A DNA stretch of 64,000 nucleotides. Origin: Terriglobia bacterium (GTDB lineage: Bacteria; Acidobacteriota; Terriglobia; Bryobacterales; Bryobacteraceae). A program made the translations under genes and the position numbers. Position 1 is the first letter of the stretch, and every line of letters starts with the position of its first letter. The DNA lies in NCBI GenBank assembly GCA_021324615.1, contig JAJPIT010000071.1:1-64000 (forward strand), in the 5' to 3' direction. Positions 10,787-18,758 of this stretch are shown piece after piece. Below the pieces are notes generated by a model, which had not been told where the DNA came from, ran no database searches, and saw nothing but the letters and a program-made list of their open reading frames with translations.

Positions 10787-11334
10787 CAGCGGTGCGAAGT
10801 TTTGCGCGCGGCCGCGCCGGCCGGCTCCTTCAACAGCGTGTCCAACAGCTCGCGCATGTAGGATTCGGTCTGCAGGTTCGGATCACCCTGCGCCGGGCTC
10901 TCCGCGCGGATGTTGCCTTTGCGGTCGATCACCACCACCTGCGGAACCACCCAGCGCACCATCTCGCTGATGCCCAGATAATTCAGCACCGTCTGGCGGT
11001 CCGCGGCCCCCACCGGGAAGCCCACGTTGTACTGCTGCACGAAGCCGGGAACCAGAACCGCGGCGTTATCGTTGAACGCCACGCCCAGCACCGACAGCCC
11101 GCGCGGGCCCATGTCCTTCAGCAGGCGCGTCAGCATCTGCGCTTCGGCCTGGCAGTGCGGGCAGGTGGTGAACATAAACGTCAGCACCACCACTTTGCCG
11201 CGCTGGCTGGCCAGCGTGATCTGTTTTCCCGAAGGCTCCGTCACCGTGAAATCGGGCGATGCCTTGATGACCGGAGGCGCGTTTCCGGCCAGCGCCACCG
11301 CGCTGAGCGAAAGCAAAGCGGCTAGAATTCGCAT
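10786..11334 (-). CDS. TlpA/AhpC-like secreted thiol-disulfide protein, copy 2, 182 aa
   Basis: It has a signal peptide (MRILAALLSLSAVALAG), then a redoxin domain with RGKVVVLTFMFTTCPHCQ and the distal VVPQVVVIDRKGNIRAES block. Closely related to the downstream gene, it appears to be one half of a tandem duplication. It lies 4 bases after the stop of the upstream secreted HELAH protein. Copy 2 differs from copy 1 mainly between the CPHC helix and the final strand (about residues 70-115), which may reflect different partners. Likely a periplasmic thiol reductant or oxidant; direction cannot be told from the motif alone. Confidence 0.85.
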   Translation of the reverse strand: MRILAALLSLSAVALAGNAPPVIKASPDFTVTEPSGKQITLASQRGKVVVLTFMFTTCPHCQAEAQMLTRLLKDMGPRGLSVLGVAFNDNAAVLVPGFVQQYNVGFPVGAADRQTVLNYLGISEMVRWVVPQVVVIDRKGNIRAESPAQGDPNLQTESYMRELLDTLLKEPAGAAARKTSHR

Positions 11335-11338
11335 AAAT

Positions 11339-12595
11339 TCAGTTTAACAAGGGCGGCCGGGAGTGGGAATCGCCCCGCATCCCTTCAATGGACTGCACCT
11401 TCGTCCCGCTCACCCAAAGCTGAAACCCGCCGTCGTCGCCCGAGCCGGCGATCCTGCCTTCCTCCCGGCGCTCCACCACCATCTTCTTCCAGCGCCCTTT
11501 CATCACCCGCTGGTACAGCTCGAAAAAACGCCGCGCCGATTCCGGCGAATCCCATTCGGAGACGTAGGCGAGCACCGGAAATTTTTCGCGCTTGTGTTCG
11601 TAAAGGCGGAACGAGCCGCCGCGCCAGTGGCTCGCCGCGCGCGCACCCTGCTCGCCGTCGATGTATTGCCGCAGCAGGACCGAATGATCGAACTCCCCCA
11701 GGCTGCCTTCCATCAAAACGCGAAACCGCCGGGCCTGGGCCTTGCCAAGCAGGTCGCCGATCTCCGGCGGATCGGGATCCGCGGGTTTTTCGTCCTCGAA
11801 ATACGCCTGCGGGTGCAGAATCTGATGCGTGCTTGAGGGCGCACGCGCGAACACCTGGTCGAATCCCGCCCGGCCCAGCTTGCGGTACACCGCATCCTGG
11901 AACTTCAAGCCTTCGTTGTAGGGAAACACCAGCGACTCCTTCATGTACAGCGGCGCGTTGCTGAACACCGGATAGTCCGCGCCATCCGCCCCCGCCGATT
12001 TGGTCAACTCCGCGATCAGCTCGGGGGCGACCTCCGCCTTGCCGCCGTTGCGCTCCGACATATAGGCCCACGTCAGCCAGGTCGCCTGGCCTTCCATCAC
12101 CGCCTGGCGCGCCGTCTCCGCATCGTCGTCGGGCGATCCTTTTTTCAAAAATTTCCCCAGCGGATGATGCTGATCGGCCAGCGCGTGGGCCAGCTCATGC
12201 ACCAGCGCGACCCGCTGCTCGGCGCCCTGCTGCGTCGAGTCGAGAATGAACAGGCGCTTTTTCGAATAGTCGTAATACGCCGCCGCCTGCTCGCTCACCA
12301 GATCGACCGTTTCCTTGGCCAGATCGAAGTCCCCCGGCAGGAAACCGAACATTTTGAGGACCGTCTCCTCGGCGTGAAGCTCCTGCTTGCTCGTGCTTTC
12401 CTTCATCCGCGAATCGACGTATTTGCGGAATTTTTCCTTGCTGAGCATCTCCGAGGGAACCCGCCGCTTGACGCTCCAGCCGGTGATTTTCGACAACGCG
12501 CCAGCCATCTCGTCCACCTGGCCGAACAAGGAGGCTGGGGTTTGAGCGGCAGCCGCGGCGGCGAGCATCGCCGCGGTGAAAAACCGAACGAGCAT
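11339..12595 (-). CDS. Secreted HELAH-motif putative zinc metalloprotein, 418 aa
   Basis: A signal peptide with an alanine-rich core (residues 1-18) is followed by a helical region and the zinc-binding motif VHELAHALADQHH, with HELAH at 133-137. About 30 residues later a helix with EGQATW (Glu168) could supply the third ligand, giving a gluzincin-like HExxH...E arrangement. The C-terminal 200 residues form a domain I do not recognise. Similar secreted HExxH proteins are common in Acidobacteria as uncharacterised proteins. It lies 33 bases after gamma-glutamyltransferase and 4 bases before the TlpA-like pair, so these four genes probably form one transcript for exported thiol/peptide metabolism. 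Peptidase activity is inferred from the motif only. Confidence 0.6.
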   Translation of the reverse strand: MLVRFFTAAMLAAAAAAQTPASLFGQVDEMAGALSKITGWSVKRRVPSEMLSKEKFRKYVDSRMKESTSKQELHAEETVLKMFGFLPGDFDLAKETVDLVSEQAAAYYDYSKKRLFILDSTQQGAEQRVALVHELAHALADQHHPLGKFLKKGSPDDDAETARQAVMEGQATWLTWAYMSERNGGKAEVAPELIAELTKSAGADGADYPVFSNAPLYMKESLVFPYNEGLKFQDAVYRKLGRAGFDQVFARAPSSTHQILHPQAYFEDEKPADPDPPEIGDLLGKAQARRFRVLMEGSLGEFDHSVLLRQYIDGEQGARAASHWRGGSFRLYEHKREKFPVLAYVSEWDSPESARRFFELYQRVMKGRWKKMVVERREEGRIAGSGDDGGFQLWVSGTKVQSIEGMRGDSHSRPPLLN

Positions 12596-12628
12596 GCGCG
12601 CCCTCAGCGTAACACGGCGCGTCCCGGC

Positions 12629-14338
12629 CTATCTCCGAGCCGGCGCCGGCAGCAGCAGCGGCGGGCCTTCCGGAATCGCTTCTCCGTCGCCGCGCGGATC
12701 GGACGCGCCGAAATTCACGCCCGTTTCGATCCGCTCCACCGCTTCTCCCCGACCCATGGTCCCCGAATACGCCCCGCGGACCGTGATCTTGTGCCCCAAA
12801 GCCGCCAGCTCGCCGCGCACGCTCTCCGGAATCCGCGACTCCATCTGCACGTCGCAGCCGCCGAAGCTGCCCTTGGTGAAGCGCGCGGCTTCGAGCGCCG
12901 CCTGAATGCTCATTCCGAAATCGACAATATTGGCGACATACTGGGCGTGCGCCTGCGCCTGATTGAACCCGCCCATGATCCCGAAGGCGATCCGCGTTTC
13001 GCCCCGCTGCATAAACGCCGGGATGATCGTATGCAGCGGCCGCTTGCGCGGCGCGAGCGTGTTCGGCTCGTCCGGCTTCAGCGAAAACAGCCCGCCCCGG
13101 TTTTGCAGGGCAAACCCGGTGCCCGGCGCCACCATCCCCGTTCCGAACGAGCTGTAGTTGCTCTGAATCAGCGAAACCATGTTGCCGTCTTTATCGATCG
13201 CCGAAAGATAGATCGTATCGTTGCCCGCCCGCGCCCGCTCGGCCAGCTCCGCCGGCAGCGGATCGCAGTTGGCGCGCGCCGGATCGATCCGCGCGGCGCG
13301 CCCGGCGGCGAAGCTTTTCGATTTGAGCTGCTCCACCGGAATCTTCGCGCTCCGCGGATCGCCCACATAGCGCAGCATGTCGGCGTAGGCTAATTTTTTC
13401 GCCTCGATCATCACGTGCAGCGCCTTGGCGCTGTTGTGCCCGTATTCCGCGATCGGATACTTCTCCATGATGTTCAGCATTTCCAGCGCGGCGATGCCCT
13501 GCGTGTTCGGCGGGATTTCATAAACGGTCCAGCCGCGATAGGTGGTCGAGATCGGCTCGACCCACTCCGGCTGAAACTCCGCCAGATCGGCCAGCGTCAT
13601 CGGATTGCCGTGTTCATTTAGAAACTTGACGATCTTTTCCGCGGTCGCACCGCGATAAAAACCGTCGCGTCCTCTTTCGGCGACCAGCTTCAACGATCCG
13701 GCCAGCGCCGGATTGCGGAACATCTCGCCCACCTTCGGCGCGTGCCCGCCCGGCATGTACGTCTCGGCGAATCCCGGCGTCTTGGCGTGCGCTCTTTCCG
13801 AGGATTGCCAGGCAATAATCTCCGTCACGGGATAGCCGTTTTCGGCGTAGTAAATCGCCGGCGCCAGCAGCCGCTCGAAACTCCTCGTGCCGAACTTGTC
13901 ATGCAGCGCCTGCCAGCCCGCCACCGCTCCCGGCACCGTCACGCGATAGGCGCCGGCCCGGTTCATGTCGGTGATGCCCTTGGCCCGAACCATTTCCGCG
14001 GTCAATCCCGCCGGAGCCCAGCCGCTTGAATTGAGCCCGTAAAGCTTGCCGCTCTTGGCTTCATAGACGAGCGCGAACAGGTCGCCGCCCATTCCGTTCA
14101 TGGCCGGCTCGACCACGCCGAGCGTCGCATTGGCCGCAATCGCTGCATCAATCGCGTTGCCGCCCTCTTCGAGCACCCGCGCGCCCGCCTGCGACGCCAG
14201 CGTCTGGCTGGTGGCGACGATTCCGAATTTGGTGATCACCATCGACCGGGCCTGATCCCGCCCTTCCGGGTCGTTGACCATATCGTCCTGGGCCAGCGCA
14301 AACGCGGCCGCCACAAGCAGGAGCGCCGTTGTTTTCAT
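12629..14338 (-). CDS. ggt: Gamma-glutamyltransferase family protein, 569 aa
   Basis: A signal peptide (MKTTALLLVAAAFALA) begins at the ATG at 14338, the start that gives a normal leader; the frame extends 21 codons further but without a leader pattern. The precursor has the GGT large-subunit blocks (GGNAIDAAIAANATLGVVEP, then GMGGDLFALVY) and, at the processing site, NDTIYLSAIDKDGN, where Thr375 is placed as the new N-terminal nucleophile of the small subunit after autocleavage. FGTGMVAPGTGFALQNRGG follows. GGTs cleave or transfer the gamma-glutamyl group of glutathione and similar peptides in the periplasm. Members differ in substrate, and some act on other gamma-glutamyl compounds. Length 569 is typical. 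It appears to lead the four-gene minus-strand cluster to 10256. Confidence 0.92.
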   Translation of the reverse strand: MKTTALLLVAAAFALAQDDMVNDPEGRDQARSMVITKFGIVATSQTLASQAGARVLEEGGNAIDAAIAANATLGVVEPAMNGMGGDLFALVYEAKSGKLYGLNSSGWAPAGLTAEMVRAKGITDMNRAGAYRVTVPGAVAGWQALHDKFGTRSFERLLAPAIYYAENGYPVTEIIAWQSSERAHAKTPGFAETYMPGGHAPKVGEMFRNPALAGSLKLVAERGRDGFYRGATAEKIVKFLNEHGNPMTLADLAEFQPEWVEPISTTYRGWTVYEIPPNTQGIAALEMLNIMEKYPIAEYGHNSAKALHVMIEAKKLAYADMLRYVGDPRSAKIPVEQLKSKSFAAGRAARIDPARANCDPLPAELAERARAGNDTIYLSAIDKDGNMVSLIQSNYSSFGTGMVAPGTGFALQNRGGLFSLKPDEPNTLAPRKRPLHTIIPAFMQRGETRIAFGIMGGFNQAQAHAQYVANIVDFGMSIQAALEAARFTKGSFGGCDVQMESRIPESVRGELAALGHKITVRGAYSGTMGRGEAVERIETGVNFGASDPRGDGEAIPEGPPLLLPAPARR

Positions 14339-14341
14339 CTC

Positions 14342-14354
14342 TGGTAATTTACCA
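14342..14354. promoter_or_regulatory. 13-bp inverted repeat TGGTAATTTACCA beside the ggt start
   Basis: TGGTAA and TTACCA form a perfect 6-base inverted repeat around a single T, three bases upstream of the ggt start codon on the minus strand. It covers the position where a ribosome-binding site would lie. It could be an operator or a translational element. The role is inference. Confidence 0.3.
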
Positions 14355-14402
14355 TCCCGGATGCGGCCGCGCGTCCTCCCCTGCGCTTCAAGGAGGGGCA
14401 AT

Positions 14403-14427
14403 CCGGCAGTGGCCGGTTTTATTTTTT
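14403..14427 (+). terminator. Rho-independent terminator-like hairpin just upstream of the MBOAT gene
   Basis: On the plus strand CCGGC (14403-14407), loop AGTG, GCCGG (14412-14416) is followed directly by TTTTATTTTTT (14417-14427), the classic GC stem plus U-tract. It lies 10 bases before the TTG start of the MBOAT gene. The upstream neighbour is on the other strand, so this may be a 5' leader attenuator of the acylation operon or a block to antisense transcripts. A preceding GGAGGGG (14391-14397) can pair with CCTCCCC upstream (14376-14382 region), which would allow alternative folding. Confidence 0.5.
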
Positions 14428-14437
14428 ATCCTGAAGA

Positions 14438-15832
14438 TTGCTGCTTTCCTCGCCCGCTTATTTCGTCTTTCTCATCGCGGTCTTCGCGCTCTATTGGCCG
14501 GTGTCGCGCATCCGCTTGCTGGCGCTCAGCGTCATCCTGTTTGCGAACTATTTTTTCTACGCCAAGTGGGACCTCTTCTATCTCATCCTCATTCCCACGG
14601 TTTCCACCTGCGATTACCTGCTGGGACTCGGCTTGCAGTCTTCAAAAAGCCCGCCCGTGCGGCGCATCCTGGCCGGCGCCAGCATCCTGATGAACGTGGG
14701 TCTGCTGGCCTCGATCAAATATGTCCCGTTCTTTCTCGAAAACTGGTCGGCCGCCACCGGCCGCGCCGCGCCGGCCTGGAACTGGACCCTCCCGGTGAGC
14801 CTCTCGTTTTATGTGTTTCAGGCCCTGACCTACACCATCGACCTTTATCGCCGCGACGCTAAGGGCGCCAAAAGCTATCTCGCCTATCTTTCCGCCGTCT
14901 CGTTCTTTCCGACCACGCTCGCCGGGCCGATCACCCGCGTCTCCACGCTGCTCGAGCAGTTTGAGAAACCCAAAAAACTCGATCCGGCCGGGGGCGGCCG
15001 CGCGCTGTTCCTCATCGCCCTGGGATTGATGAAGAAGCTGCTGATCGCCGATTTTCTCGGCGCCAACCTGGTGAACCGCGTCTTCGATTTTCCCAAGCTC
15101 TACAGCGGCGCCGAAACGCTGATCGCCGTCTACGCTTACGCGCTGCAAATTTACTACGATTTCTCCGGCTATACCGATATCGCCACCGGCTCGGCGCTGC
15201 TGCTGGGCATCCGCCTGCCGGTGAATTTCAACCGGCCCTATGCGGCCGTCAACGTCGCCGATTTCTGGCGGCGCTGGCACATCACTTTATCCAACTGGCT
15301 GCGCGATTATCTTTATTTTTCCCTCCCCGGCAAGCGATCGAAATTTATGCCCTATCTCAACCTGATCCTCACCATGGTGATCGGCGGGCTGTGGCACGGC
15401 GCGAGCTGGAATTTCGCCATCTGGGGCGCGCTGCACGGCGCCGGCCTGGCCGTGGTGCGCGCCTGGCAGGCGTACCGGAAAAACATCCAGCCGTCGCCCT
15501 GGGCGCGCTATGTGAGCATCTTCGCCACCTTCCATTTCGTCGCCTTCGCCTGGATCTTTTTCCGCGCGCCGGATTTGCGGACCGCTGGGGAGGTGCTGGC
15601 GCGCATCGCCTCGCTCACCTGGGCCGCGCCGAATGTGACGGCCTCCATCGTTTTGATCCTCGCCATCGCGATTCTGGCGCACTACGTTCCCAAGCGATGG
15701 TACGATTACGGGCTCGCGCTGTTCACGCGCGCGCCCTTTTATGCGCAGGCCGCCGCGCTGGCGCTGCTGGTGGCCGGCTTGCAATACGTGGCCAAGACCG
15801 GCGCAACGCCGTTTATCTATAACCGGTTCTGA
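14438..15832 (+). CDS. MBOAT family membrane-bound O-acyltransferase (AlgI-like), 464 aa
   Basis: About eleven membrane helices with the AlgI-type blocks: an N-terminal LLSSPAYFVFLIAVFALYWPV, LSFYVFQALTYTIDLYR, then FWRRWHITLSNWLRDY and the conserved GGLWHGASWNFAIWGALHG, which carries the catalytic His of MBOATs. The family transfers acetyl or acyl groups across the membrane to polysaccharides such as alginate, or to teichoic acids (DltB) and peptidoglycan (PatA). TTG at 14438 is the start, because it gives the standard family N-terminus; no good Shine-Dalgarno is visible. The two SGNH genes follow (27-base gap, then 4-base overlap), the usual pairing of acyl channel plus extracytoplasmic SGNH transferases. 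Confidence 0.9.
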   Translation: MLLSSPAYFVFLIAVFALYWPVSRIRLLALSVILFANYFFYAKWDLFYLILIPTVSTCDYLLGLGLQSSKSPPVRRILAGASILMNVGLLASIKYVPFFLENWSAATGRAAPAWNWTLPVSLSFYVFQALTYTIDLYRRDAKGAKSYLAYLSAVSFFPTTLAGPITRVSTLLEQFEKPKKLDPAGGGRALFLIALGLMKKLLIADFLGANLVNRVFDFPKLYSGAETLIAVYAYALQIYYDFSGYTDIATGSALLLGIRLPVNFNRPYAAVNVADFWRRWHITLSNWLRDYLYFSLPGKRSKFMPYLNLILTMVIGGLWHGASWNFAIWGALHGAGLAVVRAWQAYRKNIQPSPWARYVSIFATFHFVAFAWIFFRAPDLRTAGEVLARIASLTWAAPNVTASIVLILAIAILAHYVPKRWYDYGLALFTRAPFYAQAAALALLVAGLQYVAKTGATPFIYNRF

Positions 15833-15859
15833 GGAGAGCAAGCCGCGCAAAACGGACCT

Positions 15860-17173
15860 ATGCCGGTGAAAACGACCTTGACCCTGCTGACCTTCGTCGC
15901 GCTGCTGTTTCTGCCCCAGCTCGCCCCGGCGCTCAAAAATTACCAGACCGTGGACCGGGACACCATCGTCAAAGTCCTCGATCTGCCGGTGCCGAAACCG
16001 GCGTCCCCGCCCGAAGCCGCCGTCCCCAGGGCGGTTCCGGCGCGGGCCCCTTCGCACCTCATCGATCCGCAACACGAGCTCGACCACTTCTACGCCGCAC
16101 TCCTCCAGGGCGGACCAGTGCGAATCCTTCATTACGGCGATTCCCCCACCACCGGCGACCTGATCACCGCCGACGCGCGCCAGATGTTTCAGCGCGACTT
16201 CGGCGACGCCGGCGCCGGCTTCGTCCTCATCGCCCGGCCCTGGGCCTGGTACAATCACCGCGGCGTCGAGATGGACGCCTCCGGCTGGAATATCGACATC
16301 GCCGGAATCGCCCAGGCCAAGGACGGAATGCACGGGCTCGGCGGGGTCAGCTTCATCGGCTCCCCCGGCGCGGCGGCCCGCTGGCGCCTCCGGAACGCCC
16401 CGCAGGAAGTCATCGAAATCGCCTACCTCGCCCAGCCCGGCGGCGGAGAATTCCAGGTCGACGCCGGCGATCAGACGCTGGGAACCGTGTCCACCGCCGC
16501 CGAAGCGAAAACGCCCGGCTACGCATCCTTCCACGTTCCCGCCGATGCCAGGATATTTTCCGTGCGCGTCACCAAAGGCGTGGTGCGTCTCTATGGAGCC
16601 GAGTTCAGCCGCAACAACGCCGGCGTCATCTATTCCAGCCTCGGCATCAACGGCGCCAACATCACGCTGCTGTCCCGCTCCTTCAACCCGCGCCACTGGA
16701 CCGCCGAGCTTCGCCACTACCACCCCGATCTGGTGATCGTCAACTACGGCACCAACGAAAGCGGCTACCCCGCCTTCGTCGATACCACCTGGCCCGGCGA
16801 GGTCCGCGAAACCGTGCGGCGCCTGCACGCGGCGCTTCCGGAATCGTCTGTTCTTCTGATGAGCCCCATGGATCGCGGCGAGCGCAAAATGAGCGGCGAA
16901 ATCCAAACCACCCCCGTCCTGCCACGGCTGGTCCAGCTCGAAGCCGAAGCGGCCCGCCAAACCGGCGCCGCCTTCTTCAACACCTTCGAAGCCATGGGCG
17001 GCGAGGGCACCATGAGCCGCTGGTACGCCGCCGAGCCGCGCCTGGTCAGCGCCGATTTCATCCATCCCCTGCCCGCCGGCGCCAAAATCGTCGGCGAACT
17101 CCTCTACCGCGGGCTGCGCGATGGATATAACGACTATAAATTGCGACAATTGAAAACTGGTGTGAGTAGATGA
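15860..17173 (+). CDS. SGNH/GDSL-fold exported protein, copy 1, 437 aa (probable acyltransferase partner)
   Basis: An N-terminal hydrophobic leader (TLTLLTFVALLFLPQ) precedes a linker and an SGNH-type domain. Block I is HYGDSPTTGD with the nucleophile candidate Ser95; block III is NYGTNESG; the C-terminal DxxH block is ADFIHP. A beta-rich insert of roughly 150 residues (about residues 125-275) sits between the first and third blocks. Located directly after the MBOAT gene, it probably takes acyl groups delivered across the membrane and transfers them to a polymer, as PatB, AlgJ/AlgX or DltD do; hydrolysis is the alternative. A paralogue follows with an ATGA overlap, so the two are probably co-translated. 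Confidence 0.78.
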   Translation: MPVKTTLTLLTFVALLFLPQLAPALKNYQTVDRDTIVKVLDLPVPKPASPPEAAVPRAVPARAPSHLIDPQHELDHFYAALLQGGPVRILHYGDSPTTGDLITADARQMFQRDFGDAGAGFVLIARPWAWYNHRGVEMDASGWNIDIAGIAQAKDGMHGLGGVSFIGSPGAAARWRLRNAPQEVIEIAYLAQPGGGEFQVDAGDQTLGTVSTAAEAKTPGYASFHVPADARIFSVRVTKGVVRLYGAEFSRNNAGVIYSSLGINGANITLLSRSFNPRHWTAELRHYHPDLVIVNYGTNESGYPAFVDTTWPGEVRETVRRLHAALPESSVLLMSPMDRGERKMSGEIQTTPVLPRLVQLEAEAARQTGAAFFNTFEAMGGEGTMSRWYAAEPRLVSADFIHPLPAGAKIVGELLYRGLRDGYNDYKLRQLKTGVSR

Positions 17174-18576
17174 AGCGGACTTCGCTCCAACTCGCGATCG
17201 CGCTCACCGTTCTACCGTCCTTCGCCTGCACCGCCCTCTTCGGAGCGGTGGCCGCGGATTCCAAATCGAAAGTGGCCCGCAAAAAGAAGTACCGGTCGAG
17301 CGCGGCCAGGACGTCGGCGGCAGCGGGCAAGCCCTCCGTCAAGCGAGTCCGCCGGGTTATTCCTAAAGGACCGCCCGTGAGCGCCAAAATCCGCGCCCAG
17401 GCGCATGAAGGCGTCTTTGCGAAAATCGCCAGCGGCGCCGAGATCCCCATCGAAAACTCCGCCGCGCTGGTGCCCTTCTTTGAACTGCTCTACCGCCATC
17501 AGAAGGGCGAGCTCCCCGGCCCCGTCCGCATCCTGCACTACGGCGATTCGCACACCGCGGCCGACGAGTGGACCGGCGACCTCCGCGCCCGCTTCCAGGA
17601 AAAATTCGGCGACGGCGGCAGCGGATACTCCTTCGCCGGACGCCCCTGGAACGGTTACAGGCGCGAGGACGTGCGCACGGGATCGACCAAAGGCTGGCAC
17701 ACCGACGGATTAGTCGGCCGCGCCGGCGACGGCATCTACGGGCTCGGCGGCGTCAGCATGACCACCAAAGCGCCGCGCGAGGCCGTCTATCTTCAGGCCG
17801 AAGGCCAATCGTTCGAGTTGTTCTATCTCCAGCAGCCCGGCGGCGGCGCGATTCAAATCTACGATAACGGCGCGCTGGTCGAGCGGATCTCCACCAGCGG
17901 CGAAGAAGAGCCCGGATATTTTCATTACGACACCGTGCCCGGCGCGCACAAGCTCGAAGTGGAGACCCTCGACCGCGCCCCGGTCCGATTGTTCGGATGG
18001 GTCGCCGAAAATTCCACCGGCGTGACCTATGAGACCCTGGGCATCAACGGCGCGCAGGCCTCCATCCAGCTCGATTGGAATGAGCCGGTGCTCAAATCGA
18101 ATATCGCGCGCCGCAATCCGTCGCTGATCGTGCTCGCCTACGGGACCAATGAAGCCGGACAGAAGGCGTGGACGCTTGAATCCTATCGCCGGATGTTCGA
18201 GGAGCTGATCGGCCGGATTCGCGACGCCGCCCCCACCGCCTCCATTTTCGTCGTCGGCCCGCCGGACCGCTATATCCACACCCGCAGGGGCTGGGTCGCC
18301 ATGGACCAGATCGACATGATTATCGAAGCGCAGCGCCAGGCCGCCGCCGCCACCGGCTGCGCGTTTTGGGATCTCCGCGCGAAAATGGGCGGCAAGGGAT
18401 CCATGCGGCAATGGGTGCTGGCCGGAATGGCGCAGAACGATCATGTCCATTTCACCGCGCCCGGCTATCATCTCTTGGGCGACGCCGTCTTTCGCGATCT
18501 CATGAGCCAGTACGACCTGTTCGTCAAAGCCCGTGAGGACTCCGTCGCCGAGGCGGCCGCCGCCGTCAAACAGTGA
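17170..18576 (+). CDS. SGNH/GDSL-fold exported protein, copy 2, 468 aa
   Basis: A paralogue of the preceding gene, sharing the whole order of blocks: HYGDSHTAADEWTGDL with Ser127, AYGTNEAG, and a C-terminal NDHVHF region. Between them both have the same GDGGSGYSFAGRPWNGY-like and GGAIQIYDNG-like segments. The N-terminus is a signal peptide (LQLAIALTVLPSFACTALFG) followed by a basic linker, so it is periplasmic or secreted. The 4-base ATGA overlap with copy 1 and the short distance to the MBOAT gene indicate an operon. Two different SGNH partners suggest two acceptor positions or a two-step transfer; that is inference. Confidence 0.78.
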   Translation: MKRTSLQLAIALTVLPSFACTALFGAVAADSKSKVARKKKYRSSAARTSAAAGKPSVKRVRRVIPKGPPVSAKIRAQAHEGVFAKIASGAEIPIENSAALVPFFELLYRHQKGELPGPVRILHYGDSHTAADEWTGDLRARFQEKFGDGGSGYSFAGRPWNGYRREDVRTGSTKGWHTDGLVGRAGDGIYGLGGVSMTTKAPREAVYLQAEGQSFELFYLQQPGGGAIQIYDNGALVERISTSGEEEPGYFHYDTVPGAHKLEVETLDRAPVRLFGWVAENSTGVTYETLGINGAQASIQLDWNEPVLKSNIARRNPSLIVLAYGTNEAGQKAWTLESYRRMFEELIGRIRDAAPTASIFVVGPPDRYIHTRRGWVAMDQIDMIIEAQRQAAAATGCAFWDLRAKMGGKGSMRQWVLAGMAQNDHVHFTAPGYHLLGDAVFRDLMSQYDLFVKAREDSVAEAAAAVKQ

Positions 18577-18611
18577 GGTGCCCAAGCTGTAAGTGAACTC
18601 CATCGGACTGC

Positions 18612-18758
18612 ATGCCGGAACAAGCCACCATCGAATTCTATTGCCCCCGCTGCCGCCAGACGGCCGCCGATCCGCTGGTGTGCGGCGACTGCGCGGCGCT
18701 GATCTGCCGCCGCTGCGGAACGCCCCTCGAACGGATCGACGAGCTGGGTATCGGCTGA
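18612..18758 (+). CDS. Small zinc-ribbon protein, 48 aa
   Basis: A short frame from ATG 18612 encodes MPEQATIEFYCPRC and continues with C-G-D-C, C-R-R-C and a final DELGIG. Three CxxC pairs in 48 residues (YCPRC, VCGDC, ICRRC) are a strong zinc-binding signature, and the compact acidic ending looks conserved rather than random. It lies in a gap between the SGNH operon and the SH3 lipoprotein gene and its TGA overlaps the probable start of that gene. It is too short to appear in a minimum-length ORF scan. No function is known; a regulatory or protein-docking role is only a guess. Confidence 0.65.
   Translation: MPEQATIEFYCPRCRQTAADPLVCGDCAALICRRCGTPLERIDELGIG

Noticed and set aside
15287-17149. 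A 620-codon open frame on the minus strand under the MBOAT and SGNH genes
   Set aside because: Antisense to two genes with clear family motifs, no start or ribosome site, and a low-complexity composition.
18593-18754. GTG 18593 as start of the SH3 lipoprotein
   Set aside because: The extension overlaps the zinc-ribbon frame and would put a 54-residue Arg/Pro-rich stretch before the lipoprotein signal, which is not lipoprotein-like; it is still possible if no other start is found.
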